A stretch of DNA of 64,000 nucleotides from Naumannella halotolerans (GTDB lineage: Bacteria > Actinomycetota > Actinomycetes > Propionibacteriales > Propionibacteriaceae). A model generated the notes under the pieces. That model was not told where the DNA came from and did not search any database. It worked only from the letters and a program-made list of their open reading frames with translations. Position 1 is the stretch's first letter. The number at the start of each line of letters is the position of its first letter. This document shows, one piece after another, positions 20,063 through 29,268 of the stretch. Where the stretch lies: positions 744,001-808,000 of the forward strand of contig NZ_SOAW01000001.1 of the NCBI RefSeq assembly GCF_004364645.1, read 5' to 3'. The translations under genes were made by a program, and so were the position numbers.

Positions 20063-21059
20063 TCCGGTCTGTCAGCAGGCCCGGTTCCACGACCCACGGG
20101 GTACGGGGTAGCGCATCGGGGTCGAACCGTCGCAACAACACCTCGGCGCTGACCCGCTCACCGGGGGCGGCGATCCCCAGCGAACCGCCGAGCAACCCGA
20201 GCATCCGCCCACCGTCGACGCCCAGTTCCCGCATGGTCACCGCACCGTCGCGCTTGGCCAGCCGCCGACCCTCGGCGTTGACCACCAACGGAACATGGGC
20301 ATAGACCGGTTGCTTCCCGCCGAGCTGCCCGGCCAGCCAGGCCTGCCGCGGCGCCGACGACAACAGGTCATCGCCGCGGATCACCTGGTCCACTCCGGAG
20401 GCGAGGTCGTCGACCACCACCGCCAGGTTGTAGGCCCAAGTGCCGTCATTGCGACGGAGGACGAAGTCGTCGACAGGCCCGGAGAACTCACCGTGCAACC
20501 GGTCCTGGACGGTGCAGACGGTGCCGCTCGGCACCCGTACCCGCAGGGCGGCCGGGCGTTCGCGGCGTCGCCGTGCGCGTTCGTCCTCGGACAGGTTCCG
20601 GCAGGTTCCCGGGTACGGGCGGTACCCGTCGTCATGCGGCGCCTGGGAGGCCTCGGCGATGTCGCGCCGCGTGCAGAAACACTCATAGGTCGGCAAGCGG
20701 CCCGCCGCCTGTGCATAGACCGGATTGCGTTCGCTCTGCCACCAGATGTCGCGGTCGTGATCGAGACCGAGGGCGGCCAGATCGGCCAGTTGTCGCAGCG
20801 CCACCTCCGGCGCCGCGGCGACCCGGGCCTGGTCGAGGTCCTCGACTCGCAGCAGGAAGTCCCGGTCGGTGCTGCGGGCGAACAACCAGGCCAGCAGGCC
20901 GGTACGCAGGTTGCCCAGGTGCAGGTCCGAGGTAGGGCTCGGCGCGTACCGCCCGGCGCCGCGGCCGATCGGGGCCTCGGCACGGTACGGTGGCGCCTGG
21001 ACCTGATCGGCGGTCGCCGGATCGCCGTCGGGGTCGTCGTCGGGGTTGAGGGGAGGCAC
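20058..21059 (-). CDS. gluQ: Glutamyl-Q tRNA(Asp) synthetase
   Basis: 333 residues from a GTG at 21059. A truncated GluRS-like enzyme that attaches glutamate to queuosine-34 of tRNA-Asp. Motifs: YAPSPTSDLHLGNLRTGLL (HIGH class), a zinc site YECFCTRR with a later YPGTC, LRVEDLDQAR, and RLAKRDGA (KMSKS class). It lacks the anticodon-binding domain of GltX. The GTG is only nine bases from the divergent pafB ATG. CATGCT lies six bases upstream of the GTG, consistent with a leaderless mRNA. It precedes bioY in the same direction by 20 bases. Confidence 0.88.
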   Translation of the reverse strand: MPPLNPDDDPDGDPATADQVQAPPYRAEAPIGRGAGRYAPSPTSDLHLGNLRTGLLAWLFARSTDRDFLLRVEDLDQARVAAAPEVALRQLADLAALGLDHDRDIWWQSERNPVYAQAAGRLPTYECFCTRRDIAEASQAPHDDGYRPYPGTCRNLSEDERARRRRERPAALRVRVPSGTVCTVQDRLHGEFSGPVDDFVLRRNDGTWAYNLAVVVDDLASGVDQVIRGDDLLSSAPRQAWLAGQLGGKQPVYAHVPLVVNAEGRRLAKRDGAVTMRELGVDGGRMLGLLGGSLGIAAPGERVSAEVLLRRFDPDALPRTPWVVEPGLLTDRN

Positions 21060-21068
21060 GTCGCCAGC

Positions 21069-22034
21069 ATGGCAGTCAGCAAGTCCGAACGCATGCTCAA
21101 CCTGACCATCTGCCTGTTGTCGACGAGGCGCTTCCTCGGGCGTGAGCAGATCCGCCAGGCCGTCGCCGGTTACGCCGACGCGGGTGATGCCGCCTTCGAG
21201 CGCACCTTCGAGCGGGACAAGGACGAGTTGCGGGCGCTCGGCGTACCGATCCAGACCGGTTCCAACGACCGCTACTTCGACGACGAGGTGGGCTACCGGA
21301 TCGACCCCGCGAGCTTCGAGCTGCCGCCGGTGGAACTGTCGGCGGCCGAGGTCTCGGTGGTGGCCCTGGCAGCGCAGGCCTTCGACGCCGCCGGGGTACG
21401 CGAATCCAGCCAGGGCGCACTGGCCAAGCTGCGCGCCGCCGGGGTGGATGTGGACCAGCCCACCGCGTCGGGGGTGGCGCCCTTCGTCTCCGCCCGTGAA
21501 CCGGCCTTCGAACCGTTGTGGGAGGCATTGGTCGAGCGGGTCGCCGTCCGCTTCGACTACCCCGACCGGAACACCAACAAGCGGGCCAGGCGGACCGTCG
21601 AACCGTGGTCGATCACCTCTCGCCGTGGTGGCTGGTACCTGGTCGGCTTCGACCGTGACCGCCAGGACCGGCGGGTCTTCAAACTCTCCCGGATGGGGAC
21701 GGTCAAACCGTTCGGCAAGCCGGGTGCCTTCGTGATCCCCGAGGACGCCGATCTGTTGCGCGTGGTCACCTCCGAGGTGGGGCCGCAACGCACCGCCCGG
21801 CTGGCCCTGCGTCCCGGTCGGGCACCGGCCCTGCGGCGCCGCGGTACCGAGACCGGGGAGCGGGTCGCCGACCGGGAGGTGCTGGAACTGGCCTTCGACA
21901 ATTCCGCGGACCTGGTCGCCGAGGTGGCCGGACACGGCCCGGATGTGCTGCTGCTCGACCCGCCGGATCTGCGGGAACGGGTGATCGCCCGGTTGGAGGA
22001 GAGCGCCGCCAGGCGGAATGGGGTGAGCCGATGA
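21069..22034 (+). CDS. pafB: WYL-domain transcriptional regulator PafB
   Basis: 321 residues from ATG 21069 (GGGAGG 12 bases upstream). N-terminal winged helix (MLNLTICLLSTRRFLGREQI), then a WYL domain (WSITSRRGGWYLVGFDRDRQ) and a C-terminal extension. PafB with PafC forms the activator of the RecA-independent DNA-damage response in mycobacteria; the WYL domain is thought to sense a nucleic-acid signal. The pair is fused by a 4-bp overlap and sits upstream of tatA-tatC, as in other actinobacteria. Confidence 0.92.
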   Translation: MAVSKSERMLNLTICLLSTRRFLGREQIRQAVAGYADAGDAAFERTFERDKDELRALGVPIQTGSNDRYFDDEVGYRIDPASFELPPVELSAAEVSVVALAAQAFDAAGVRESSQGALAKLRAAGVDVDQPTASGVAPFVSAREPAFEPLWEALVERVAVRFDYPDRNTNKRARRTVEPWSITSRRGGWYLVGFDRDRQDRRVFKLSRMGTVKPFGKPGAFVIPEDADLLRVVTSEVGPQRTARLALRPGRAPALRRRGTETGERVADREVLELAFDNSADLVAEVAGHGPDVLLLDPPDLRERVIARLEESAARRNGVSR

Positions 22035-23029
22035 GCGCCCGCGACCAGGTGGGGCGGATGCTGGCGCTGGTGCCGTATCTGCAGGCCCGTCCGAATGCCC
22101 CGCTGGCGGAGGTGGCCGAGCACTTCGGCGTCAGCCCCGAACAGTTGCGCAGCGACCTGAGCGTGTTGTTCATGTGCGGCCTGCCCGGGATGATGCCCGA
22201 CGACCTGATCGAGATCGACATGGATGCCGTCGACGGTCGCGGTGTGATCAACCTGAGCAATGCCGACTACCTGTCCCGGCCGCTGCGGTTCACCCCGGCC
22301 GAGATCACCCCGCTGATCCTCGGCCTCGATCTGATCCGTGAACTCGCCGGCCCCGAGGTCACCACGGTGGTCGACAGTGCGGCGAGGAAACTGCGGCAGG
22401 CAGCCGGCGAGGCTGCCTCGGAGGCGGGACGGCTGACCGTCACCGTGCTCGGTGCCGACGCACCGGTACGCGGACAGCTGAGTGAGGCGATCGAAGCCGG
22501 GGAGCGGCTGCGGTTGACCTACGACTCCGAGTCGCGCGCCGAGCGGACCGTCCGGGAGGTCGATCCGGTCGAGATCAGCACCCGCGACGGTTTCGCCTAC
22601 CTGGAGGCGTTCAGCCTGCAGCCCGAGGGCTGGCGTACCTTCCGGTTGGACCGGATCGTCGATGTCCAGCGCACCGGTGAGCCGGCGCTCGACCATCCCG
22701 ACCGGCCGGCACCGGCCGCGGACTGGGCACAGGCGCTGGCGGCTGCCGATCGGGTACGGCTGCGCCTGGCGCCGTCGGCCAGGTGGCTCGCCGAATACCA
22801 CGTGGTCGAGGACCTGTCCGAAGGGCCGGACGGTTCGCTCGATGCCACCTTCGCCATCGGTGACCCGCACTGGCTCACCCGGTTGTTGTTGCAATGGGGG
22901 GCACAGGTCCGGGTGCTGGAGCCCGCCGACACCGAGCTCGAGGCGGCCGAGGCGGCCGAGGCGGCCGAGGCGGCCCTGGCCGCCTACCGCGCAACGGACC
23001 CGTTGGGCGCCACCGAGGCGACGGGTTAG
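22031..23029 (+). CDS. pafC: WYL-domain transcriptional regulator PafC
   Basis: 332 residues, overlapping pafB by ATGA. Same architecture as PafB: helix-turn-helix (APLAEVAEHFGVSPEQLRSDL), WYL domain (RDGFAYLEAFSLQPEGWRTFRL) and C-terminal WCX domain. Near the C-terminus a 9-bp repeat GAGGCGGCC occurs four times in tandem (22940-22975), coding Glu-Ala-Ala repeats. Expected to act as a heterodimer with PafB in the DNA-damage response. Confidence 0.9.
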   Translation: MSARDQVGRMLALVPYLQARPNAPLAEVAEHFGVSPEQLRSDLSVLFMCGLPGMMPDDLIEIDMDAVDGRGVINLSNADYLSRPLRFTPAEITPLILGLDLIRELAGPEVTTVVDSAARKLRQAAGEAASEAGRLTVTVLGADAPVRGQLSEAIEAGERLRLTYDSESRAERTVREVDPVEISTRDGFAYLEAFSLQPEGWRTFRLDRIVDVQRTGEPALDHPDRPAPAADWAQALAAADRVRLRLAPSARWLAEYHVVEDLSEGPDGSLDATFAIGDPHWLTRLLLQWGAQVRVLEPADTELEAAEAAEAAEAALAAYRATDPLGATEATG

Positions 23030-23041
23030 GCTGACCCCGTC

Positions 23042-23293
23042 ATGTTCTGGATCCTCCTGTTCGCCGCCATCGCCGTGATCGGCATCGTGGTCACCGTGAT
23101 GCTGCTGCTGCGGCTGTACCGCAAGTTCCGGGCGTTGCTCGGATCGGTGGACCGGTTCGGAGCCACCGTGGCCGAGGGGCTGGACGCCCTGGCCCGGATC
23201 GACACCGCAGCTGTCCTCGACCCCGACAACCACCGAGGGTCCGGGTTCGAGGTCGTACACTCAGACACAGTGCGGGCCGACTGGTCCCGCTGA
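23042..23293 (+). CDS. Small single-pass membrane protein of unknown function
   Basis: 83 residues. One N-terminal membrane helix (FWILLFAAIAVIGIVVTVMLLL) and a short polar tail. TAGGCT at 23027-23032 lies nine bases before the ATG and overlaps the pafC stop codon. Small proteins with this profile often sit between pafC and tatA in actinobacteria. Function unknown. Confidence 0.7.
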   Translation: MFWILLFAAIAVIGIVVTVMLLLRLYRKFRALLGSVDRFGATVAEGLDALARIDTAAVLDPDNHRGSGFEVVHSDTVRADWSR

Positions 23294-23312
23294 TCCGAAT
23301 AGAGGTTTGAAG

Positions 23313-23582
23313 ATGGCACCACTGATCGGCACCCCGAGCGTATGGACGTTGCTCATCATCCTGGCGCTGGCCCTGCTGCTGTTCGGCGGAACCCGGCTGG
23401 CCGGTCTCGGCAAGAGCACCGGCAAGGCGATCCGGGAGTTCAAGGAGGAGACCCGCGGCCTGGGCAATGAGGGCTCCGGGCAGACGGTGAGCGCTCCGGT
23501 CGAGCCGGGCCGGACCACCGAGGCCGGGCCGGTCGACGCCGAACTGGTCGACCCGCCGAAGAACCCCAACAACGACCGCTGA
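23313..23582 (+). CDS. tatA: Sec-independent protein translocase TatA
   Basis: 89 residues from the ATG at 23313, chosen because AGAGG lies seven bases upstream; the TTG at 23307 would be too close. One N-terminal helix (WTLLIILALALLLFGGTRLAGLG), then the amphipathic helix KSTGKAIREFKEE and an acidic tail. TatA forms the pore-like oligomer of the twin-arginine pathway. tatC follows 34 bases later. Confidence 0.93.
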   Translation: MAPLIGTPSVWTLLIILALALLLFGGTRLAGLGKSTGKAIREFKEETRGLGNEGSGQTVSAPVEPGRTTEAGPVDAELVDPPKNPNNDR

Positions 23583-23616
23583 GCGGTCGGCGAGCAGCTC
23601 TCCACACCTCTTCCCG

Positions 23617-24465
23617 ATGACCGCCACGAACGGCGGGGTGAAGCGACGGCGGTTGACCCCGTCGTGGCTTCGGCCCCCGACACCGAATACGCCCGACGGC
23701 AGCATGACGCTGGTCGAGCACCTGCGCGAACTGCGCTACCGCGTGGTCGTCGCGGTGGTCGTCATCATCCTCGGCACCATCGGCTGTGCGATGTTCTACG
23801 ACCAGCTGTTCGGTGTGCTGATGGTGCCTTACGAAAGTGCCATCGCCCGCCTCGCCGAACAGCATCCGAACCTGCAGACCTCGGTCGTCACCCAGGGGGC
23901 CACGGCACCGCTGCTGCTGGCGATGAAGATCAGCGCCCTCGGCGGGGTGATCGTCACCTCCCCGCTGTGGTTGTACCAACTGTGGGCCTTCATCGTTCCC
24001 GGGCTGCTGGCCAAGGAGAAGCGCTGGGCGGTGATCTTCCTCGCCCTGGCCGTACCTCTGTTCCTCGGCGGGGTCGCCCTGGGGTACGTGATCATGCCGT
24101 TCGCGATCTCGGTCATGATCGGCTTCACCCCCGAGGGTGCGAACATCACCAACCTGTTCGAACTGCAGGAGTTCCTCGGGTTCATGATGCGCACGATGCT
24201 GGTCTTCGGCGGTGCCTTCCTGGTGCCCCTGGTGCTGGTGCTGCTGAACATCCTCGGGGTGGTCACCGGCGCCCAGTTGGCCAAGGCACGCAACTACATC
24301 ATCTTCGGCAGTTTCGTGATCGCCGCCCTGGTCACCCCCGGTGACCCGTTCTCCATGATCGCCCTGGCGGTCCCGCTGTCGGTGCTCTTCATCGGCGCCG
24401 AGGTCTTCGCCCGGGTCAACGATCGCCGACGGATCCGGCGGGGCGAGCTGGTGGTGCCGGAATGA
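23617..24465 (+). CDS. tatC: Sec-independent protein translocase TatC
   Basis: 282 residues with six membrane helices. The family signatures are MTLVEHLRELRYR near the start (cytosolic signal-peptide site), SPLWLYQLWAFIVPGLLAKEKR and FELQEFLGFMMRTMLVFGGAF. Receptor for twin-arginine signal peptides. No tatB is seen in the cluster, as is usual where TatB is encoded elsewhere. Confidence 0.95.
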   Translation: MTATNGGVKRRRLTPSWLRPPTPNTPDGSMTLVEHLRELRYRVVVAVVVIILGTIGCAMFYDQLFGVLMVPYESAIARLAEQHPNLQTSVVTQGATAPLLLAMKISALGGVIVTSPLWLYQLWAFIVPGLLAKEKRWAVIFLALAVPLFLGGVALGYVIMPFAISVMIGFTPEGANITNLFELQEFLGFMMRTMLVFGGAFLVPLVLVLLNILGVVTGAQLAKARNYIIFGSFVIAALVTPGDPFSMIALAVPLSVLFIGAEVFARVNDRRRIRRGELVVPE

Positions 24466-24493
24466 GACCGCCGTCGACGGCCCGGAGGTCTGC

Positions 24494-25408
24494 ATGAGCA
24501 GACGCCGGATCTCCCTGCTGGCCAATCCGTCGGCGGGGCGTGGTCGAGCCGCGAGCAAGATCAGCCAGGTATGCGATGCGCTGGCCGCTGCCGTACCGGA
24601 CGCCTCGGTGCACCTGCTCGACGCCGGCGACTTCGCCCAGGCCCGCGCAGCCGGCGCCGAGGTGATCGCCGGAGCCCAGCCGGGTGAGGAACTGGTGGTC
24701 ATAGGCGGTGACGGAATGCTCGGGATGGGGATCGATCTGGCAGCCGACAGCGGGGTCCCGGTCGGGCTGATCCCGGCCGGCACCGGCAACGACATCTGCC
24801 GCGGGTTGGGCGTACCCCTGAAGACCGCCGATGCGGTCGCCACCATCGCCCATGGACCGGTTCGGGCGGTGGACCTGATCGAGGTCACCGGTGCACTCGC
24901 CGACGGGCAGCACCGGCATCATGTCGGCAGCATCGTCGCCACCGGATTCGACGCCCGGGTGAACCGTTGGGCGAATCGCAGCAACCTGCCCATCGGGGCG
25001 CTGCGCTACACCGCCGCACTGATCGGCGAGATCGCCACCTTCCATCCGATCAACTACCGGTTGACCATCGACGGCCGGGTCCGCGAACTGCCGGCGATCC
25101 TGGTCGCCGTCGCCAACACCCCCTTCTTCGGCGGTGGTATCGCGATCGCGCCGGGAGCAGACCCCCACGACGGCCTGCTCGATGTCACCGTGATCCACCC
25201 GGTCGGGCGCCTCGACCTGATCCGGTTGATGCCGAAGCTCCCGTCGGGGCGTTTCACCCATCATCCGGCGGTGGAGCGGTTCCGGGTGGAGTCCTTGGAG
25301 GTCGACGGCGAGGAGGTCTTCGCGATGGGCGACGGGGAGGAACTCGGCCCCGGTCCGGTCCGGTTGCGGGCCGCGCCCGGTGCGCTGCGGGTCCATCTGC
25401 CCGCCTGA
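24494..25408 (+). CDS. Diacylglycerol/lipid kinase family protein (DAGK catalytic domain)
   Basis: 304 residues. ANPSAGRGRA (first Gly loop), VVIGGDGMLGMGIDL (the GGDG motif), LIPAGTGNDICRGLG and a C-terminal half with FFGGGIAIAPGADPHDGLLDV identify a lipid kinase of the YegS/DgkB type. It probably phosphorylates diacylglycerol or a related lipid at the inner membrane face. Located between tatC and helY as in many actinobacteria. Confidence 0.88.
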   Translation: MSRRRISLLANPSAGRGRAASKISQVCDALAAAVPDASVHLLDAGDFAQARAAGAEVIAGAQPGEELVVIGGDGMLGMGIDLAADSGVPVGLIPAGTGNDICRGLGVPLKTADAVATIAHGPVRAVDLIEVTGALADGQHRHHVGSIVATGFDARVNRWANRSNLPIGALRYTAALIGEIATFHPINYRLTIDGRVRELPAILVAVANTPFFGGGIAIAPGADPHDGLLDVTVIHPVGRLDLIRLMPKLPSGRFTHHPAVERFRVESLEVDGEEVFAMGDGEELGPGPVRLRAAPGALRVHLPA

Positions 25409-25471
25409 CCGCCCGTTCCGGTGACGCATTTCGGTCGCCGCGTGGCTGCGGGCCGCTACGGTGGAGGCACC

Positions 25472-28378
25472 ATGGCAGATCTCGAGCGGCCCATCGAGCC
25501 CGACGACGACGCGAACCACCAGGACCCGGGCGACCAGGCCGTCCCCGAGTTGGGGGAGGTCGGTCGGGCCTTCGCCGATTCCTTCGACTTCAGCCTCGAC
25601 GACTACCAGTTGCAGTCGATCGCCCACATCGAGGCCGGCTCCGGGGTGCTGGTGGCTGCACCGACCGGTGCGGGAAAGACGGTCGCCGGGGAGTTCGCCG
25701 TCGCACTCGGCCTGCAGCAGGGCCGGAAGGTCTTCTACACCACACCGATCAAGGCCCTGAGCAACCAGAAGTTCCACGACCTGGTCGACCGCTTCGGCGT
25801 CGAGCGGGTGGGCCTGCTGACCGGCGACACCTCGATCAACTCCGAGGCGCAGGTGGTGGTGATGACCACCGAGGTGCTGCGGAACATGATCTATGCCCGT
25901 TCGGCCACCCTGCGCAATCTCGGCTTCGTGGTGATGGACGAGGTGCACTACCTCGCCGACCGGTTCCGCGGGGCGGTCTGGGAGGAGGTGATCATCGGCC
26001 TGGCCGACTCGGTGCAGCTGGTCGCACTGTCGGCCACGGTGAGCAATGCCGAGGAGTTCGGTGAGTGGCTGACCGAGGTACGCGGTGACGTCCGGCTGGT
26101 CGTCTCCGAGCGCCGACCCGTACCGCTCTACCAGCATGTGATGGTCGGGCGTACCCTGCACGACCTGTTCGCCGACGAGGCGCCGACCGCGATGCCCGTA
26201 CCGGGCGGGCACAGTGAGGTCAATCCGGAACTGGTCAGCATCGCCAAACAGGAGTCGCGGGTGGTCCGTGACGACTCCCGGCGCCCGCGCGGACGCAGCG
26301 GACGGGGCAAGGGGGGACGCGGCGGCGGCCGTACCTCGGCCTACGGCGGCGGTGCACATGCCGACCACCGGATGAAGTTGCCGAAGCGTTTCCAGACCCC
26401 GCGCCGCAGCGATGTCGTCGGCGCCCTCAGCCGGGACAACCTGCTGCCGGCGATCGTCTTCATCTTCTCCCGCGCCGGTTGCGATGCCGCGGTCCGGCAG
26501 CTGATGCAGGACGGGATCCGGCTGACCACCAGCCGGGAGCGCACGCGGATCCTGTCGATCATCGACCGGCACATCGTCGGGCTGGCCGATGATGATCTTG
26601 CCGCGCTCGGTTACCAGCAGTTCCGCAGTGCCCTGGCCAGTGGCATCGCCGCGCACCACGCCGGGATGTTGCCGGCCTGGAAGGAGTGCGTCGAGGAGTG
26701 CTTCGTCGAGGGGTTGATCAAGGTCGTCTACGCCACCGAGACCCTGGCGCTGGGGATCAACATGCCTGCCCGCAGTGTGGTGCTGGAGAAGCTGGTCAAG
26801 TTCAACGGCGAGGGCCATGTCGACATCACGCCGGGGGAGTACACCCAGCTGACCGGGCGCGCCGGGCGCCGGGGCATCGACACCGAGGGGCATGCCGTGG
26901 TGCTGTGGCAGCCCGGTTTCGACCCGCGGGCGGTGGCCGGGCTGGCGTCGAGGCGTACCTATCCGTTGCGCTCCAGCTTCGCCCCGACCTACAACATGGC
27001 GGTGAACCTGATCGGCGCGGTCGGTCGTGACCGTACCCGTACCTTGCTGGAGCAGAGTTTCGCCCAGTTCCAGTCCGATCGATCGGTGGTCGGACTGGCC
27101 CGCAAGGTGTCCCGCAATGACGCCGAGATCGCCGAACTGTGGGCCAAGGCCGAGTGTGAACTGGGGGACTTCGGCAGCTACGCCGAACTGCGGGAGGAGA
27201 TCTCGCAGTTGGAGACCGAGGCCGCCCGGAGTCGGCGGGCCGACCGGCGGGCCGAGGCCGAGGTCTCACTGCAACGGTTGCGCCCCGGGGACATCGTCTG
27301 GGTGCCGGCCGGGAAGCACACCGGGTGGGCAGTGGTGATCGATTCCGGGCCCGGTGACCAACGGCGGGGACCGCGCCCGCTGGTGCTGGGTGAGGACCGG
27401 CAGGTCCGGCGGCTGGGAGCCGACGACTTCCCGACCCCGGTCGAAGCGGTGAGCCGGGTACGGGTGCCCAAGCGCTTCTCACCCCGGGACGCACAGTCCC
27501 GGCGCAGCCTGGGGGCGGCGATGTCGGCCCGGCTGGCCGAACTGGACGGTGACGTCGAACGGTTCCGGCCCGGAGCGATGGACGCCGAGGTGGCGCAGCG
27601 GATCAGCGACCTGCGCGAGCAGCTGGCGCACCATCCGTGTCACGCCTGCCCCGAGCGGGAGACCCAGGCCCGGTGGGCCGAGCGCGCCCTGCGGTTGAGC
27701 GCGGAGGACCGTCGGATCAGGCGGAAGATGGAGACCCGGACCAACACCATTGCGGTCCGCTTCGACCGGATCTGCCAGGTGCTGTCGGCCTTCGGCTACC
27801 TCGACGAGCACGACCGGGTGAGCGCCGAGGGGCGGATGCTCGCCCGGATCTACAACGAACTCGACCTGGTCGCGGCCGAGACCCTGCGGACCGGGGTACT
27901 GGACGAGCTCGGCCCGGCCCAGCTCGCGGCGGTGCTGTCGATCCTGGTCTACGAGGCGCGCCGCTCCGACGACCGGCGCCCGGTCTGGCGACTGGAGGAC
28001 CCGGCTGCCGAGGACGCCATCGAGCAGGTTCAACGGTTGCACCGGCAGGTGTCACTGGCCGAACGTGACGCCCGGCTCGAACGCGGGCCCGATGTCGACG
28101 CCGGGTTCGCCGCAGCCACCTTCGCCTGGGCCTCGGGGATCGATCTGGCCGAGGTGCTCGGGATCACCGGGATGACCGCCGGCGACTTCGTTCGTTGCAC
28201 CCGGCAGGTGATCGACCTCACTGAACAGATCGGCAATGCCGCAGGCTCGATCGGCAAGGACGAGGTGCGCAGCACCGCCCGGTCGGCGGTCGGCGCGCTG
28301 CGTCGGGGCGTGGTGGATCTGACCGCAGAGGTCGAACAGGCAGAAGTCGAACAGGCGGATACGGAACGGGCCGAGTGA
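25472..28378 (+). CDS. helY: DEAD/DEVH-box helicase HelY (Ski2-like)
   Basis: 968 residues from ATG 25472 with GGAGG four bases before it. Walker A APTGAGKT at residues 63-70, Walker B VVMDEVHYLADRFRG, motif III LSATVSNAEE, motif V/VI LALGINMPARS and LTGRAGRRGID, then a C-terminal DSHCT-type region. A basic Gly/Arg-rich linker (around residue 275, RGRSGRGKGGRGGGR) lies between the RecA-like domains. Likely RNA or DNA unwinding. TACGGT nine bases upstream of the ATG is a candidate -10. Converges with nagB; the 40-bp gap has only a weak 6-bp hairpin. Confidence 0.93.
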   Translation: MADLERPIEPDDDANHQDPGDQAVPELGEVGRAFADSFDFSLDDYQLQSIAHIEAGSGVLVAAPTGAGKTVAGEFAVALGLQQGRKVFYTTPIKALSNQKFHDLVDRFGVERVGLLTGDTSINSEAQVVVMTTEVLRNMIYARSATLRNLGFVVMDEVHYLADRFRGAVWEEVIIGLADSVQLVALSATVSNAEEFGEWLTEVRGDVRLVVSERRPVPLYQHVMVGRTLHDLFADEAPTAMPVPGGHSEVNPELVSIAKQESRVVRDDSRRPRGRSGRGKGGRGGGRTSAYGGGAHADHRMKLPKRFQTPRRSDVVGALSRDNLLPAIVFIFSRAGCDAAVRQLMQDGIRLTTSRERTRILSIIDRHIVGLADDDLAALGYQQFRSALASGIAAHHAGMLPAWKECVEECFVEGLIKVVYATETLALGINMPARSVVLEKLVKFNGEGHVDITPGEYTQLTGRAGRRGIDTEGHAVVLWQPGFDPRAVAGLASRRTYPLRSSFAPTYNMAVNLIGAVGRDRTRTLLEQSFAQFQSDRSVVGLARKVSRNDAEIAELWAKAECELGDFGSYAELREEISQLETEAARSRRADRRAEAEVSLQRLRPGDIVWVPAGKHTGWAVVIDSGPGDQRRGPRPLVLGEDRQVRRLGADDFPTPVEAVSRVRVPKRFSPRDAQSRRSLGAAMSARLAELDGDVERFRPGAMDAEVAQRISDLREQLAHHPCHACPERETQARWAERALRLSAEDRRIRRKMETRTNTIAVRFDRICQVLSAFGYLDEHDRVSAEGRMLARIYNELDLVAAETLRTGVLDELGPAQLAAVLSILVYEARRSDDRRPVWRLEDPAAEDAIEQVQRLHRQVSLAERDARLERGPDVDAGFAAATFAWASGIDLAEVLGITGMTAGDFVRCTRQVIDLTEQIGNAAGSIGKDEVRSTARSAVGALRRGVVDLTAEVEQAEVEQADTERAE

Positions 28379-28418
28379 GGCCTCGGCGGACGACGAGGCG
28401 GCACCGGCGACCCGCGGC

Positions 28419-29210
28419 TCAGTCGGTTCGCCGCTCGGTCTCCCAGAGCCGCCGTTGGGAGTCGGTGTAGCGGTAGTAGTCGGCCAGCTCGAGTTCGGCG
28501 GCCGCAGCCTCGTCGACCACCACCGTCGCCCGCCGGTGCAGTTGCAGCACCGAGCCGGGCCACAACGCCTGCACCGGACCTTCGACGATCCGGGCGATCG
28601 CCCGCGCCTTGGCCGTACCGGTTGCGACCAGCACGGTGGTGTGGGCGTCGAGGATCGTGGCCAGCCCTTGGGTCAGGCACTGCCGCGGTACCTGGTCGGG
28701 GTCGTCGAAGAACCGTGCATTGTCGGCCCGGGTACGGGCGGTGAGCGTCTTCACCCGGGTGCGGGAGGCCAGTGAGCTGGTCGGTTCGTTGAACCCGATG
28801 TGGCCGTTGGCGCCGATCCCGAGCAGCTGCAGGTCGATCCCGCCGGCGGCGGCGATCCGGTCCTCGTAGTCGGCGCAGGCAGCGTCCAGGTCGAGCGCCA
28901 TGCCGTCGGGTACGTGCACCCGGCTCGGGTCCAGGCCCAAGGGTTCGGTGACGGTCTCGGCGATCACCCGGTGATAGGACTGCGGGTGATCGCCGGGCAA
29001 CCCGACGTACTCGTCGAGGGCGAAGGCGCTGACCCGGCTGACATCCAGCCCGGCGGCCACCTGCTCGCCCAGCACCCGGTAGGTCTGCTGCGGGCTGGAA
29101 CCGGTGGCCACCCCGAGCACGGCGTCCGGATGCTTGTCGATCATGGACGCGATCCGCCCGGCGGCGAAGGCGCCGACCTCTCGCTCATCGGCGAGGATCA
29201 CCACTTCCAT
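28419..29210 (-). CDS. nagB: Glucosamine-6-phosphate deaminase
   Basis: 263 residues from the ATG at 29210, with GGAGGAGGGAC upstream. Converts glucosamine 6-phosphate to fructose 6-phosphate and ammonia. Motifs: VLGVATGSSPQQTY, FALDEYVGLP (catalytic Asp), GIGANGHIGFNEP (catalytic His), and VLVATGTAKARAIARIVEG. It ends the leftward amino-sugar operon that begins with the truncated SIS gene. Confidence 0.96.
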   Translation of the reverse strand: MEVVILADEREVGAFAAGRIASMIDKHPDAVLGVATGSSPQQTYRVLGEQVAAGLDVSRVSAFALDEYVGLPGDHPQSYHRVIAETVTEPLGLDPSRVHVPDGMALDLDAACADYEDRIAAAGGIDLQLLGIGANGHIGFNEPTSSLASRTRVKTLTARTRADNARFFDDPDQVPRQCLTQGLATILDAHTTVLVATGTAKARAIARIVEGPVQALWPGSVLQLHRRATVVVDEAAAAELELADYYRYTDSQRRLWETERRTD

Positions 29211-29268
29211 CAAGTCCCTCCTCCGGTACCGGCCCGTCGGGTCGGTGTCGTTCGTCGTCGTCGGCCGT

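Noticed and set aside
22940-22975. GAGGCGGCC repeat in pafC as a regulatory element
   Set aside because: It lies in frame inside the coding sequence and encodes a plausible Glu-Ala-Ala helix, so it needs no other explanation.
28379-28418. Bidirectional terminator between helY and nagB
   Set aside because: Only a 6-bp GCCTCG/CGAGGC hairpin with no T tract; too weak to call.
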